The notes under the pieces are model-generated. The model saw nothing but the letters and a program-made list of their open reading frames with translations, was not told the DNA's origin and made no database searches. The position numbers and the translations under genes are program-made. Shown in pieces: positions 10,901 through 19,346 of a stretch of DNA of 64,000 nucleotides. Every line of letters starts with the position of its first letter. The first letter of the stretch is position 1. The DNA comes from JALZCH01 sp036387135 (GTDB taxonomy: Bacteria; Acidobacteriota; Blastocatellia; Pyrinomonadales; Pyrinomonadaceae), in NCBI GenBank assembly GCA_036387135.1, contig DASVUH010000055.1:33816-97815 (forward strand), in the 5' to 3' direction.

Positions 10901-13399
10901 GTTGTTGCCGTTGGTTAAAAGCGCGCCCGTATCGAGCGAAACCAGAGGCGGAACATAAATTCCGATTCCTGAGCAGGTGTCTTCGTAGGGAGGCTGGCGT
11001 TGTCTTCCGTTACCGGATATTGTGTTGCCGCTACCGGCTGAATCGCCGCCGATTATATTGTTGTTTCCGGTCAGAAACATTCCTAGCCCGTTTGGCAGTT
11101 TCTCCGTTCCCGTAGCATTAGTGCCGATTTTGTTGGCTCTGATGGTGTTGTTGCTGCCGTTCGTGACGGAGATGCCTGCCCCGTCGTTGCCGGACATAAC
11201 GTTGTTCTCAATGAGGTTGAAATCCGAATCGAAGAGGAGCAGTCCCGCTGCTTGGTTGCCCTTATCAGTCACGCCGTCGGGGGCGACGCCGAGAAAGTTG
11301 TGAAAGAGGGAGTTGAATCTGGTGCGGGCGAAGCCGACCGGAGTCTCAAGCGAGATGCCGTTGCCGCCTATCTTGCTACCTGTGTCCGGGTCAATAGCAG
11401 CGAGAAATCCGGTGATGGACAAATACGTTACGAAGCAACTGTTGGCGCGAATCTTCAGTCCGTCGGCGGGCTGCCCTATGAGACTGCCGTCAATCTCTAT
11501 GCCCCGCCCCTGCGCAGAGCCGGGCTGCGAGCCACCGAAGATGTTCACGGTCTGAGTAATCACGGGCAATTCCGAGAGCGGCTGAATCTTATGGGGTCCG
11601 ATGCCCGGAATGTTGAAGTTGATTTGATCCGCGCCGGGGCTGGCGTTGGCGAGCTGAATCGCCCCGCGCAAAGTGCAGTCCGCGCCGGGCGTCTGGCAAT
11701 CGCTCGCTCCGTCGGAAGTCGTATTGACCGTAATCGTCGCCGCCGGAGCAGTCATCAAAAACGAAGGCTGCTCTGAACCTTCACGCAAGACAACCAAATC
11801 ATCGAGCGAATCGGCGTTTAAACGCATCTTTAAAACTGAAACCGGATTTGATTCGGCTTCGAGCGAAACTAGTTCGGTTTTCGGTCTTTGGTCTTGGTTT
11901 TTTGTCTCAGCAACAATTTGGATTTGTTTTGAAATCGAATCTAGCAAAACAAAATCGTCTTTGCCTGAATCAGACACGCGAGCCTTGATAAGTTTTTGGG
12001 AAGTTTCGGAATAGGCAGCATTCTTTAGTCGTGCGTCGGAAATCAGATTGACCAATTTCCAGTTTGCGAGCGTCGAAGGTCTGCCCGATATGGTTTTGAT
12101 AAAAGCCTCTTTCGAGCGCCGTCTGTTTTCTTCGCCTTTGGCTTTCGCTTCGGCAGTTCGTTTCGCCAATTCTTCCCTGCTTAATTTCTCAAGTTTCTTC
12201 GCTTCTTCTTCGGCTCTTTTGGTTAAAAATTCCTGTCTTTCTTTCGGTGAAAGTGTGGAATCAATGAGCGGTAAACCGCTCTCTTTCGCCGCTTCCGCGC
12301 TGATAATTTGAGAATCGCCAGGCACGACGTATTTGTTCGCGTCCGTTCCTGTCGAAGCAAATGAAATTCCTTTGGCTTGTCGTCCGGCTCCTGCATTGAG
12401 AGAGAGGTTTGAAACTTTTCCGCTCCGCGTGGGTTCGAGAACGAACACGCTTCCCGAATTTGACAAAATCGCCAAATCTTCGCCGGGTGAATCATTAAAA
12501 TCTCCGATTTCCAAACCCGCAATCGCAAAAGGCATCTGCCTTTTGGCAACAAACGCTTTCGGTCTTTCGATTCCGAATCTTTTATTTAAATCCCACGGAT
12601 AAGCCTGTCCACGCCCGTGAATAATCGTCAATTGATTTCCGCTTGCAACGGCAATATCCGCGTAAAAATCATCGTCCAGATTGCCGATTGCCACAGAAAC
12701 AGCGGGAGAATCTAATTTAAAAATCTCTGGTTTGTGTTTGAACGCGCTTTCGGGATGCTCGAAAACAAATAGAAAAGAGCCTTTTGAGTTTGTTACAACC
12801 GCAGCGACATCGGTTTGTCCATCCTGTTTTCCGATTTCTCCGATGGCTAGAGATATAATTTGACCGTCAAGCGGAATTGATAAAGGTTCGGTAAAATTTC
12901 CCTTTCCATCGCCCGATAGAAACTTGAAATTGTTATCGTTTTTCGCTACGGCTAAAATATCTTTTTTACCATCGGCATTAAAATCTCCCGTTTCCAGATA
13001 ATCCGGGGAAATATTCAACGAAAAACTTTTCGCTTCGGGATAAAAAGGCGCAATCCTGTTTTCTTGTTTCAACAACTTATTGCCTGCGCTTCTATATTCG
13101 GCATTGCCCCGGTAGAGCTTAAGACTTCCTGTGTTGTCTACCGTTACTAAATCGGCAATCCCATCAGAATCAAAATCGGCTGAAGCTAAAGCTCTCGCCT
13201 GCGAGCCGTTTGCAATCGAATTGGTTGAAAAGATTTCTTTACCATTCTCAAAATTCACAAATGGAAAACCGCGCTTTTCTGCTTTGATAGTTACTAAATG
13301 CTCGTCTTTCCTTTCAAAATCAACGCTTAAAAAATGAGATTCCAGTTGTGAAATTCCAAAGAGAAAAAGCACGATTGCCGGAGTTAGAACGTAATGCAT
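4967..13399 (-). CDS. giant secreted FG-GAP / CSLREA beta-helix / dockerin-cohesin protein
   Basis: A 2810-residue protein starting at ATG 13399 (AGGTC upstream) with an N-terminal hydrophobic export segment. Residues about 60-560 hold FG-GAP/VCBS-type repeats (ADFDSDG, GDFNADGKKD, GNLDDD), interrupted near residues 385-440 by a charged Glu/Lys/Arg coiled coil. A CSLREA-type block (CTLRGAIQLANA, about 560) and a second one (CSLRAAIQEAN, about 1390) each open a long parallel beta-helix with many Asn-rich NxIxGN turns. Near 2490 a SdrD/carboxypeptidase-regulatory-like beta sandwich begins. Two dockerin-like loops (SPFDATLILRHV, SPFDATQILRYV) follow, then a cohesin-like domain to the C-terminus. 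Probably a cell-surface adhesin or scaffold. The ligand is unknown, and no sortase or C-terminal sorting tail is obvious. Confidence 0.93.
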   Translation of the reverse strand: MHYVLTPAIVLFLFGISQLESHFLSVDFERKDEHLVTIKAEKRGFPFVNFENGKEIFSTNSIANGSQARALASADFDSDGIADLVTVDNTGSLKLYRGNAEYRSAGNKLLKQENRIAPFYPEAKSFSLNISPDYLETGDFNADGKKDILAVAKNDNNFKFLSGDGKGNFTEPLSIPLDGQIISLAIGEIGKQDGQTDVAAVVTNSKGSFLFVFEHPESAFKHKPEIFKLDSPAVSVAIGNLDDDFYADIAVASGNQLTIIHGRGQAYPWDLNKRFGIERPKAFVAKRQMPFAIAGLEIGDFNDSPGEDLAILSNSGSVFVLEPTRSGKVSNLSLNAGAGRQAKGISFASTGTDANKYVVPGDSQIISAEAAKESGLPLIDSTLSPKERQEFLTKRAEEEAKKLEKLSREELAKRTAEAKAKGEENRRRSKEAFIKTISGRPSTLANWKLVNLISDARLKNAAYSETSQKLIKARVSDSGKDDFVLLDSISKQIQIVAETKNQDQRPKTELVSLEAESNPVSVLKMRLNADSLDDLVVLREGSEQPSFLMTAPAATITVNTTSDGASDCQTPGADCTLRGAIQLANASPGADQINFNIPGIGPHKIQPLSELPVITQTVNIFGGSQPGSAQGRGIEIDGSLIGQPADGLKIRANSCFVTYLSITGFLAAIDPDTGSKIGGNGISLETPVGFARTRFNSLFHNFLGVAPDGVTDKGNQAAGLLLFDSDFNLIENNVMSGNDGAGISVTNGSNNTIRANKIGTNATGTEKLPNGLGMFLTGNNNIIGGDSAGSGNTISGNGRQRQPPYEDTCSGIGIYVPPLVSLDTGALLTNGNNILGNKIGTNSAGTAPLGNCSQGITTHPLTTTTIGSITQDGRNIISDHGYDAIHCGIYDYIYTQSEGGYCSISGNNIGTDITGTVALPNDSRNVLSGAAPPSGVVTLYNNITLSNIGAPGGTTPGGACTGFCNLISGNDNQLSTGAIERYNSGLVIISNNFVGTNKNGTAALPNAISGIYATDSDTFIGGYDTEENVNFGNLVSGNKWLGIHVGWWSAISDATFSIESNLVGTDTTGGVAIPNATDDGLSSPAAVFVSAIENWTVNVGGVNPFSRNYISGNSGTGIAALGQGGQINIINNYVGIGKNNQPLGNTKHGILLTGKGITVGGTGAGEGNVISNNTLAGVAVESFASAGGSSNAASNSIRGNSIRNNGGLGIDLTMSTFIHAPPDGVTENDCNDFDDGPNLRQNFPELSAPTFNQDGTVTVVGSLRSLPSRQYTIDFYSNSAADPTEHGEGETYIGALTDVKTNGSGVAALQFTSIVDVPNTRKITATATDQYGNTSEFSCFAGGCGIGDFQNVDEVEKSFANQEFQCLEPIVVNITSDQQDADDREGVPANGRDLKCDVDRDTPDNQCSLRAAIQEANARSGINLINFDIPGSGFKTIAPATLLPPITDRVIINGTTQPGYTDSPLIEISGANALSNDDGLNFKTGSGGTSPGNGSAVRGLAITGWVGDVVFDNSNYSEVQNCYIGIKPDGTAGQFEIDFGVIIYQSHSNGIIGNVISNQDTGIFINEPNAKSCRIERNKIGTDPTGNNKIGNNKGILSIQSSGQHQITENLISGNKGNGIYFLNNSTDETNTISNNLIGTTANGMNALPNTGNGILLENAAKSVITGNTIVGHQGTEELTAGIHLISREPDPVGSDQNIIQSNKIGVAQNGVTAIPNQYGIIIEGSSKNKIGDAENANLRNIIAGNVKTGIYIKDNLNLISQENEIANNLIGINAGNQSPANQERGIQVSGNSPRNKILKNNISGNSIYGVLLYQGGNENVISENEIGILVANGIGIRITESSNNKIEKNQVARNEHINILLGNIVPEFPEMSAAEFKAAELRLSSPAAVNTEGNQIYSNEIKNSKIGLAITEGANNNQIGGFGLSNIITENLNGPGYGIFLGTTRPNPSEDLLPSGNKIFSNNIGDAHAGTNSAFPNNVGLFILHAKDNFIGGGQSREGNQILSNKQHGIVLSGIKTKGNLIAYNAIGYGFSEGDIAGNGGDGIAVVGTGKNSIKYNSIGNNGNNGINAVGLTLTDGEQHSLIISGNQIGVSENGVNPTFKIGNTNAGIRLSNVQNAVIGVSGDFKNIISKNGGDGILIEGNSSFNSITNSIIGTNQSGAFGYGNGGNGINIIGGGNNTIGGVPSDGNFISGNDENGIFIENSTLNKLYGNRVGIFSTANGNIKRGNGQNGLKLLNSQNNKIGDGVLTGYRNYIGGNALSGIVLQGASSQFNLIKGNFIGLDFSNTNLGNGMHGVLITEQGQKNIVGGQEIEAGNRIAYNGTQPTHGGVVIDSLAGSGNNVDPNLIYNNAGLGIDLGAPGHTPNDAADADTGPNNLQNYPEIVSRQIVNNELIIGFKVDSAPGNSNYGTDGIYVEFFKADASGEGEKFLGFSYYTASDYNNGAPKIKQVNLGSITTLGITANDKITATATDSEGNTSEFMPAVGSIYSISGKVSYRNPVSGAALKSVAGVLLKATVGSAASVSTNSSGDYLFDNLENGSYTITPSKTGGINGISPFDATLILRHVAANGTGPNALNPIQKIAADASGDGNISPFDATQILRYVAANGPNANTGQVGVWKFDPPSREYAPLAGTIDNQNYEAVLVGEVNGNWTPSSSLVNETATEEQKAKTSDQAINVSLSDETNTAIKGGTVIVPVIISNETRKVISGLSFEITYDPTVLQPDMEQPIQKTDKSDGFMLVADTTASGRIGVAGSTAGSLIAPDGTFLMLRFKVTGESNYAFNAAKLMFSQQLNFIDESGNSITTTKRAF

Positions 13400-13731
13400 A
13401 TATTTGACCTCACAAAAACTAAACTTTTATCTGAATTTGGTTAAAAACTGTGACTTATCAGTAAATGCGGAAAGCCAGAAAAAAAGCGGACATTTTGTCT
13501 AAAAGATTTTTCAGAAAAAGCGTTTGTTGGAATTTAAAAAGACTAAATGCCTCTTATCCAATTAAACACTTGGGTATTCAATCTATGGCGTGAAGGATTT
13601 AATCTTACAAGCGAAGACGAATTTTAGATTGCAAATATAAATTACCTTTCCAAGACTCGATTGACTTTCAAGAGAAAACCTCATAAATAATTTAGCTGAC
13701 AGGGGATTTCAGAGTTTTTTTTATTTACTTG
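13400..13731. promoter_or_regulatory. divergent promoter region
   Basis: About 330 AT-rich bases separate the giant secreted protein (minus) from the response regulator operon (plus). Both sets of promoters should lie here. I see no RNA gene or clear operator palindrome. The only strong purine tract upstream of the regulator is AGGGG at 13701-13705, about 27 bases before its ATG, too far to be an ordinary ribosome binding site. Confidence 0.5.
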
Positions 13732-14505
13732 ATGTCAATATTGATTGCTGAAGATAATAATGCGCAACGCCGTTATTTGTGCGAGTTGCTAAGGCGCGAA
13801 TTCCCGCATCACAACGAGATAATTGAAGCTATTGATGGGGAAAACGCAGTAAAGCTGGCAATCGAACATCGCCCTACGCTTTGCATTCTGGACATTCAAA
13901 TACCGCAGATGTCGGGCGTCAAAGCGGCGAGAGCAATCTGGCGGGCATTTCCCGAAGCTCGAATTATTTTCTGGACGCAGTTTCCGCACGAAATTTATAT
14001 CAACGAGATACGTAAAACCGTTCATTCAATTCAACCGCAGCCAACATACGGATTTATTCACAAAAACAATCCTGATTCGAGATTTCTCCGTTTTATTGCC
14101 GCGGTTCTTGAGGACGGGGCGGATATGATTGATCCGGCTTTTAAAGATTCGTTTCAGCGTCCGCTTTTGACCGAGTTTGAAGCCGAAGCTTTACGATATT
14201 TGGCGCTGGGTCTTTCAAATTGGGCAATTGCAAGGAAATGCAGTCTTTCACAACGCGGCGTTGAAAGCCGCCTGGCAACTCTCTACGAAAAACTGTTACT
14301 GGAGAATTCGACCGGAACAAAGGATGAGGCTTACGACAAACTTGCTTATAATATGCGCACCAGAGCATTCTTCGCCGCGCTGCGCCGCGGGTTGATTAAT
14401 TCTGATGAGTTGGAGAAATCCGAACAGGAACTTGAACAATGGATTGAGCGCGACCGCCGCCGCTTTCATGAAGAAAAAAGCAAACTCACAGAAGAAAATA
14501 AATAA
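13732..14505 (+). CDS. NarL/LuxR-type response regulator
   Basis: A 257-residue two-component response regulator. The receiver domain (about 1-125) has the acidic pair E7/D8, phosphoacceptor D54 in CILDIQIPQMSG, a Thr in IIFWTQF and a Lys in GFIHKNN. A LuxR-type helix-turn-helix follows (about 145-195; LTEFEAEALRYLALGLSNWAIARKCSLSQRGVESRL), then a charged tail of about 50 residues. I chose ATG 13732; a TTG one codon earlier is also possible. The next gene, a sensor kinase with a NarX-like dimerisation domain, starts inside this one, so the two are almost certainly a cognate pair. The likely target is its own operon or the divergent giant secreted protein; this is inferred from position only. 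Confidence 0.92.
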   Translation: MSILIAEDNNAQRRYLCELLRREFPHHNEIIEAIDGENAVKLAIEHRPTLCILDIQIPQMSGVKAARAIWRAFPEARIIFWTQFPHEIYINEIRKTVHSIQPQPTYGFIHKNNPDSRFLRFIAAVLEDGADMIDPAFKDSFQRPLLTEFEAEALRYLALGLSNWAIARKCSLSQRGVESRLATLYEKLLLENSTGTKDEAYDKLAYNMRTRAFFAALRRGLINSDELEKSEQELEQWIERDRRRFHEEKSKLTEENK

Positions 14506-17371
14506 ATCGGGATGTTACAAAAGCAGTATCGGCAGTTTGTTATCATCCGTAACTCATTTCTTTTGTCTTTTACTGATTCTTCTTTTTTCTTTAGCATCAC
14601 ACGCGCAGGTAGAACAGCCACCGCTTACGCCTAATTTTCATCAATGGGGCGCAGTAACGCTTTTTAACGGTTTACCTTCTGATAATGTCCGGGCGATTGC
14701 TCAAACACCGGATGGAATTTTGTGGTTTGGAACCGATAATGGTTTGGCGCAATTTGATGGGCGGCGAATTCAGAGCATCACTTTGGATAATGCGGAAACA
14801 AACAAAATTCTTACCCTTCAAGTTTTTGACGACGGAGCGCTCTGGATCGGCACTCGAAGCGGCGTAATTCGCCGCAAAAACGGAAAATTCCTGCCGATTG
14901 AGGAAACGCGAAATTTACCTGTCAAGGCAATTTTACAGGGCGCGCTCACCTTCATAGCGACGGAAAACGGCGTAATTCTAAAGCTGCAGGAAATCGCCGA
15001 AAATGTTTTTCAAACGGAAAAAATTCCGGCGCAAACTCTTTTCGGCAGCGACGGGCTGCCTTTGAACGTGACAAGTCTCGCGCAAACGGGAGATCGAATC
15101 ATTGCCGGAACTCGCAGCCGCAGCATTTTATTGATTGAAAACAATCAGACCTTTGAAACGTTTAGCCGCCCGCGCCCGTTTTTTATTAACGCTTTGGCAA
15201 AGGACAAAGTGGGAAACGCCTGGCTTGGAGCCGATTCGGACAATTCCGGCAGCGGGCTTTTTTTGCTTCGAGATGTCGGACGCCCACAAAGGATTGGAAC
15301 CGGGCTTGGTAATGTTTTATCAATCGAACCGGACGATTCCGGCGGCATCTGGGTGGGAACCGGGGAAAACGGTTTGTTTCATTTTCGCGGAGAGACGCAG
15401 CTTAAACATTTTACGTTTGAAAATACTGCCGGCGGGCTTCGTTCCAATACCGTCAACGCGCTTTTTGTTGACCGCGAAGGAGTGCTTTGGGCGGCTACAA
15501 ATCGCGGCGTTTGCCGATTCGATTCCTCCAGCCCCTTTAATACGATTCTTTCCGAAAATGGAAACAGCAATTTTGTACGGATGCTTTATCAAGCAAGCAA
15601 CGGACAGATTTTTGCTGGAACCAATCGTGGATTATTCCTGTTTTCGGACGGCGGCTGGCTCGAAGCCGGAAATTTCTCGCAAAAAACAATTTATTTTATC
15701 GGAGAGGATTCGTCGAAACAGCTTTTAGTCGGAACGTCGAGCGGTCTTTACGGTTCAGACGAAAAGCAAAAATCCGCGGGAGAAGTGCGCTCGGTCGCCG
15801 ATTTTCAAGGTAGGACTTACGTCGCAGTTTTCGGAAAAGGAGTTGTCGCGCTTGAAAATCAAATGCAGATTTTATCGAATGAATCTGCAATAGCGCTTTT
15901 TGCCGATTCGGATAGACTTTGGATTGGAACCGCGCGGGACGGCGTATTTGTTTTTGACGGAAAAAACGCAATTCAGGAAAACAGCCTCGATGCGTTGCGG
16001 GGAGCGGCAATTTGGAAAATCGCCGCGGGCAATGAAAACAGCTTATGGCTCGCATCTGAAAGAGGATTATTTTTATATCAGGACAAACAGTTAAGTAATG
16101 TTGTTACTAATCAAGATGTTCGCGATGTTTTAGTCCACGGCAAGGACATTTGGGCGGCGACATCCAACGGCGGTCTGCTTCATCTCAAAAACGACGAGCG
16201 TTTCGGCTGGGTTTCGACCGATTTAAATGCCGAACAAGGGCTTCCGTCTCAAAAGGTTTTTTCGCTCTTAAAAGTTGAAAGCCGCCTGCTCATCGGCACT
16301 AATCGCGGTGTTGTAAATTACCGACCGGGCAATGTGCCCCCCAAAATTATTCCGACTCGCATTTTAAGCCGGCGGCTGCACACTGTCGAAGAATTAACGC
16401 AAACCATTGCTCTGAATTACCCGCAAAACTCTCTTCTCGTTGAAGCGGCAGGCTTGAGCAGCCGCACATTCCCGGAACAATTTCAATACGGTTTTCTGCT
16501 CAAAAACGAACGCGGGGAAATCATTGAGAAAAAGATTTCAAACGAGGCTCAGTTCGCTCCATCAAATTTATTGCCCGGCGAATACATCATTGAAGCGCAG
16601 GTTTTTAACAAAGACTTAGTCGCGTCCGAACCGTTAGTTATTAAATTTTCCGTTGCTCGCGCGCCTTTTCCGATGACGGCGGCATCGCTCGGCATTTTGC
16701 TGGCGGTTGCTCTGATAGCCTTAATCTGGGCGGTGATTGAGCGCCGCCAAATTGCACAAAGAAACCGCGAGCTTGCAGCCGCCCGGTTTGATTTAGCAAA
16801 CGAAGCCGAACGCGAAAGAAAACGAATCGCGCAGGATTTGCACGATCAAACGCTCGCCGACTTACGCAATCTGATGCTGATGTCGGACAAGATAACGGGA
16901 GCAAACGGCAAGTTTCGCTCGGAAATAGAAGCCGTATCGAGCGAGATCCGGCGAATTTGCGAAGATTTAAGTCCGTCGGTTTTGGAAAACGTCGGATTGC
17001 TTGCCGCTCTGGAATTTCTCCTGAGTCACACAGTTGAAAATTATAGATTTTCTGCTGACGAATCGGAGGAACAGCTTCAATTTTCGCCGAACGTACAAAT
17101 GCAGATTTATCGAATCGCCCAGGAAGTTTTAAACAACATCCGTCGTCACGGAAACGCCGAATTTGTCGAAATGAAAATTTATCTTTCGGAAACGAACGAT
17201 TTTATTTTGAATATTGAAGATGACGGCATTGCGTTTCATCCCGCTCAAAACGCGACAAACGGGCGCGGTATTTCCAATATCAAAGCTCGTGCGGCTTTAA
17301 TCGAAGCCGAAATTGCGTGGCTCAAAAGTGAAAACGGAGGCACAAACTTCCAGCTTAAAAAGAAGATTTAA
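14468..17371 (+). CDS. Reg_prop/Y_Y_Y sensor histidine kinase
   Basis: A 967-residue hybrid-topology sensor. An N-terminal signal peptide (hydrophobic core LLLILLFSLASHAQ) is followed by a beta propeller of two-component-regulator repeats with recurring WxGT, GLF and FDG turns (about 60-620), a Y_Y_Y-like domain (about 640-730), one transmembrane helix, and a cytoplasmic HisKA_3 domain with H box RIAQDLHDQTLADL. The HATPase has N-type EVLNNIRRHG and G boxes DDGIAF and GRGISNI. The frame stays open upstream to 14405, but ATG 14468 gives the signal peptide directly and overlaps the regulator by only 38 bp. Related HTCS proteins sense glycans; here the extracellular ligand is unknown and no carbohydrate-degradation genes are adjacent. 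Confidence 0.92.
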   Translation: MKKKANSQKKINKSGCYKSSIGSLLSSVTHFFCLLLILLFSLASHAQVEQPPLTPNFHQWGAVTLFNGLPSDNVRAIAQTPDGILWFGTDNGLAQFDGRRIQSITLDNAETNKILTLQVFDDGALWIGTRSGVIRRKNGKFLPIEETRNLPVKAILQGALTFIATENGVILKLQEIAENVFQTEKIPAQTLFGSDGLPLNVTSLAQTGDRIIAGTRSRSILLIENNQTFETFSRPRPFFINALAKDKVGNAWLGADSDNSGSGLFLLRDVGRPQRIGTGLGNVLSIEPDDSGGIWVGTGENGLFHFRGETQLKHFTFENTAGGLRSNTVNALFVDREGVLWAATNRGVCRFDSSSPFNTILSENGNSNFVRMLYQASNGQIFAGTNRGLFLFSDGGWLEAGNFSQKTIYFIGEDSSKQLLVGTSSGLYGSDEKQKSAGEVRSVADFQGRTYVAVFGKGVVALENQMQILSNESAIALFADSDRLWIGTARDGVFVFDGKNAIQENSLDALRGAAIWKIAAGNENSLWLASERGLFLYQDKQLSNVVTNQDVRDVLVHGKDIWAATSNGGLLHLKNDERFGWVSTDLNAEQGLPSQKVFSLLKVESRLLIGTNRGVVNYRPGNVPPKIIPTRILSRRLHTVEELTQTIALNYPQNSLLVEAAGLSSRTFPEQFQYGFLLKNERGEIIEKKISNEAQFAPSNLLPGEYIIEAQVFNKDLVASEPLVIKFSVARAPFPMTAASLGILLAVALIALIWAVIERRQIAQRNRELAAARFDLANEAERERKRIAQDLHDQTLADLRNLMLMSDKITGANGKFRSEIEAVSSEIRRICEDLSPSVLENVGLLAALEFLLSHTVENYRFSADESEEQLQFSPNVQMQIYRIAQEVLNNIRRHGNAEFVEMKIYLSETNDFILNIEDDGIAFHPAQNATNGRGISNIKARAALIEAEIAWLKSENGGTNFQLKKKI

Positions 17372-17477
17372 AAATCTGTGGATTTCCACATCCTGCTTTC
17401 CGCGCTGCCCCGCCCAGACATCGTTGATTGACTCCTTAAAACCCGATTTCTAATCGAAGATAATCGTTTTCCGTTTT

Positions 17478-19346
17478 ATGCGATTATCTTTAAAAAAAAT
17501 CTTGTGGTCAGCATTATCGGTAACGGTTATCGGCTTTACCGCCTTTCAGATTTTCAGCATTAACCAAGCTGCCCGAAAAACGCTCGACCTTGAGCGCGCC
17601 CGCCTGATAACGCAAAACCGTGTTCCGTTTGAGAAAAAAATCCTTGCGCCTCACTTCTCCCCAAATCTCGAAATTTGGCAAAGCGCTGAGAACACCAGAG
17701 ATTTTGTTAGATTTCAAGATTCATATTTTGCGGCGACGGACGGCGGTCTGGTTCGTTATTCGGATGAAGGAGGAGTTTTAAAGCATTTTACTGTTTTGGA
17801 CGGTTTGCCGGAAAGCGATTTAACTTGCTTGACGGTTTTCGGCGGCAAGCTTTTTATCGGAACGCGAACGAAAAATCTGGTGACCTTTGACGGCGTACGT
17901 TTTGAAAATTACATCTGGAAAGACCGAAACGCCCAAACTGTTACATCATTCCTTGAGGCAAACGGAAAACTATTAATCGGAACTTTCGCGGGCGGTTTGC
18001 TTGAATTTGACAATCAGAGTTTTACTGAAATTAAATCCGATAAAACGAAGATTCTTGCAGTTAATTCTTTATTCGGAGACGGAGCGAGATTATTTGTCGG
18101 GACTTTCGATAACGGTCTTTGGATTTATGAAAACGATATTTGGTCTCGCTACACAAATCTCGACGGTTTACCATCGAACAGAGTCGTCGGAATTGCTATA
18201 AAAGATAAGAAATTATTTGTCGCCACCGATTTCGGACTGGCTGTTTTAGAAGATAAATCTTTCCGCACAATCTCTCATCTCCCATCGCTTTCAAGTTTAA
18301 TTTCGCAGGCAGATAAACTCATTTTAATGAGGGACAACGGAAGAATATCCGTTTATGACAAATCAACTACAGAGCTTTCCGCGCCGGAATCCATGCAAAA
18401 CGCTCGTTTGGTTGCGGTTGATGAAAAGCTCTGGCTTTTATCTGATAAAGGAATTTTAGCGATTACAGGCGAAAGACTAAAACCCTTCAATCAAAGCCAA
18501 AACCGGCTTCTAACGAATAATTTCATTTCAGCAATTGCTTTAGACCACAAGGAAAATCTCTGGGCAGGCACGTTTCGCAATGGGCTTGACGTTGTGTCTG
18601 ATGACGGAAACAAACGAGGACATGTTGAAACGGAAGAAATTCGTGAAATTAATTATTTGGAATCGGACGGCGAGATTATGCAAGCAGCAACATCAAGCGG
18701 GCTGATTCAGATTAAAAGTGATTTCACGGTTGAAAATCTGACGAAAAAAGACGGTTTGCCGAGCGATTCAATAACGCATTTTTCAGGCGAATTCGTCGCT
18801 ACGGCAAAGGGATTGGCAGTTCGGGAGAAGGAAAAATTTCACGTTTTCTCGACAGTTCAAGGTTTACCGAGCAACAGCGTTTACGCTCTCCTGCGCATCG
18901 GCAAAAAACTTTATGCAGGAACGCTCGGCGGATTGGCAGAGATCGAAAATAATCGAATAACGCGCACTTTTAAAGATACCAACTCCAACTTAACGACCAA
19001 TTGGGTGACTTCGCTTTGTTCGGCGAACGAACGGATTTTCATCGGCACTTACGGCGGCGGAGTTTTTGAGCTTTTGCCATCGGGCGAAATTCACTCATTT
19101 CAGTCTGAAACCGGAAAATTTACGGTAAATCCGAATGCAATATTCACAGACGGCGACAGGCTTTACATAGGAACTTTGGCGGGAGTCAAAATTCTCGATT
19201 TAAAAACCGGCGAATGGAAAACATTCAAAAGTTTTTTACCAGCCGAAACCGTTTTAGCTGTGACTGGCAGCGCTGAAAACATCTATTTCGGAACGACGAA
19301 CGGCATCGCCAAAGTAAGGAAAGATTATTTTGCGAAAGGTGAATGA
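17478..19346 (+). CDS. secreted Reg_prop-like beta-propeller protein without kinase domain
   Basis: A 622-residue protein with an N-terminal membrane or signal segment (ILWSALSVTVIGFTAF) and then only propeller repeats, recognised by recurring motifs such as DGLPESDL, LFIGTRTKN, DGLPSNRVVG, LWAGTFRNGLDVV and GLPSNSVYALL. These are the same repeat type as the sensor module of the preceding kinase, but there is no Y_Y_Y, HisKA or ATPase domain. It lies 106 bp after the kinase and its last bases overlap the next start (ATGA). It may be a soluble or anchored partner that competes with or presents ligand to the kinase; that is inference. The WAGT/GLP motifs make the fold assignment firm. Confidence 0.88.
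   Translation: MRLSLKKILWSALSVTVIGFTAFQIFSINQAARKTLDLERARLITQNRVPFEKKILAPHFSPNLEIWQSAENTRDFVRFQDSYFAATDGGLVRYSDEGGVLKHFTVLDGLPESDLTCLTVFGGKLFIGTRTKNLVTFDGVRFENYIWKDRNAQTVTSFLEANGKLLIGTFAGGLLEFDNQSFTEIKSDKTKILAVNSLFGDGARLFVGTFDNGLWIYENDIWSRYTNLDGLPSNRVVGIAIKDKKLFVATDFGLAVLEDKSFRTISHLPSLSSLISQADKLILMRDNGRISVYDKSTTELSAPESMQNARLVAVDEKLWLLSDKGILAITGERLKPFNQSQNRLLTNNFISAIALDHKENLWAGTFRNGLDVVSDDGNKRGHVETEEIREINYLESDGEIMQAATSSGLIQIKSDFTVENLTKKDGLPSDSITHFSGEFVATAKGLAVREKEKFHVFSTVQGLPSNSVYALLRIGKKLYAGTLGGLAEIENNRITRTFKDTNSNLTTNWVTSLCSANERIFIGTYGGGVFELLPSGEIHSFQSETGKFTVNPNAIFTDGDRLYIGTLAGVKILDLKTGEWKTFKSFLPAETVLAVTGSAENIYFGTTNGIAKVRKDYFAKGE

Noticed and set aside
6239..12863. Many plus-strand frames opposite the giant secreted protein
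   Set aside because: All are mirror frames of the beta-helix repeats and lack ribosome binding sites.
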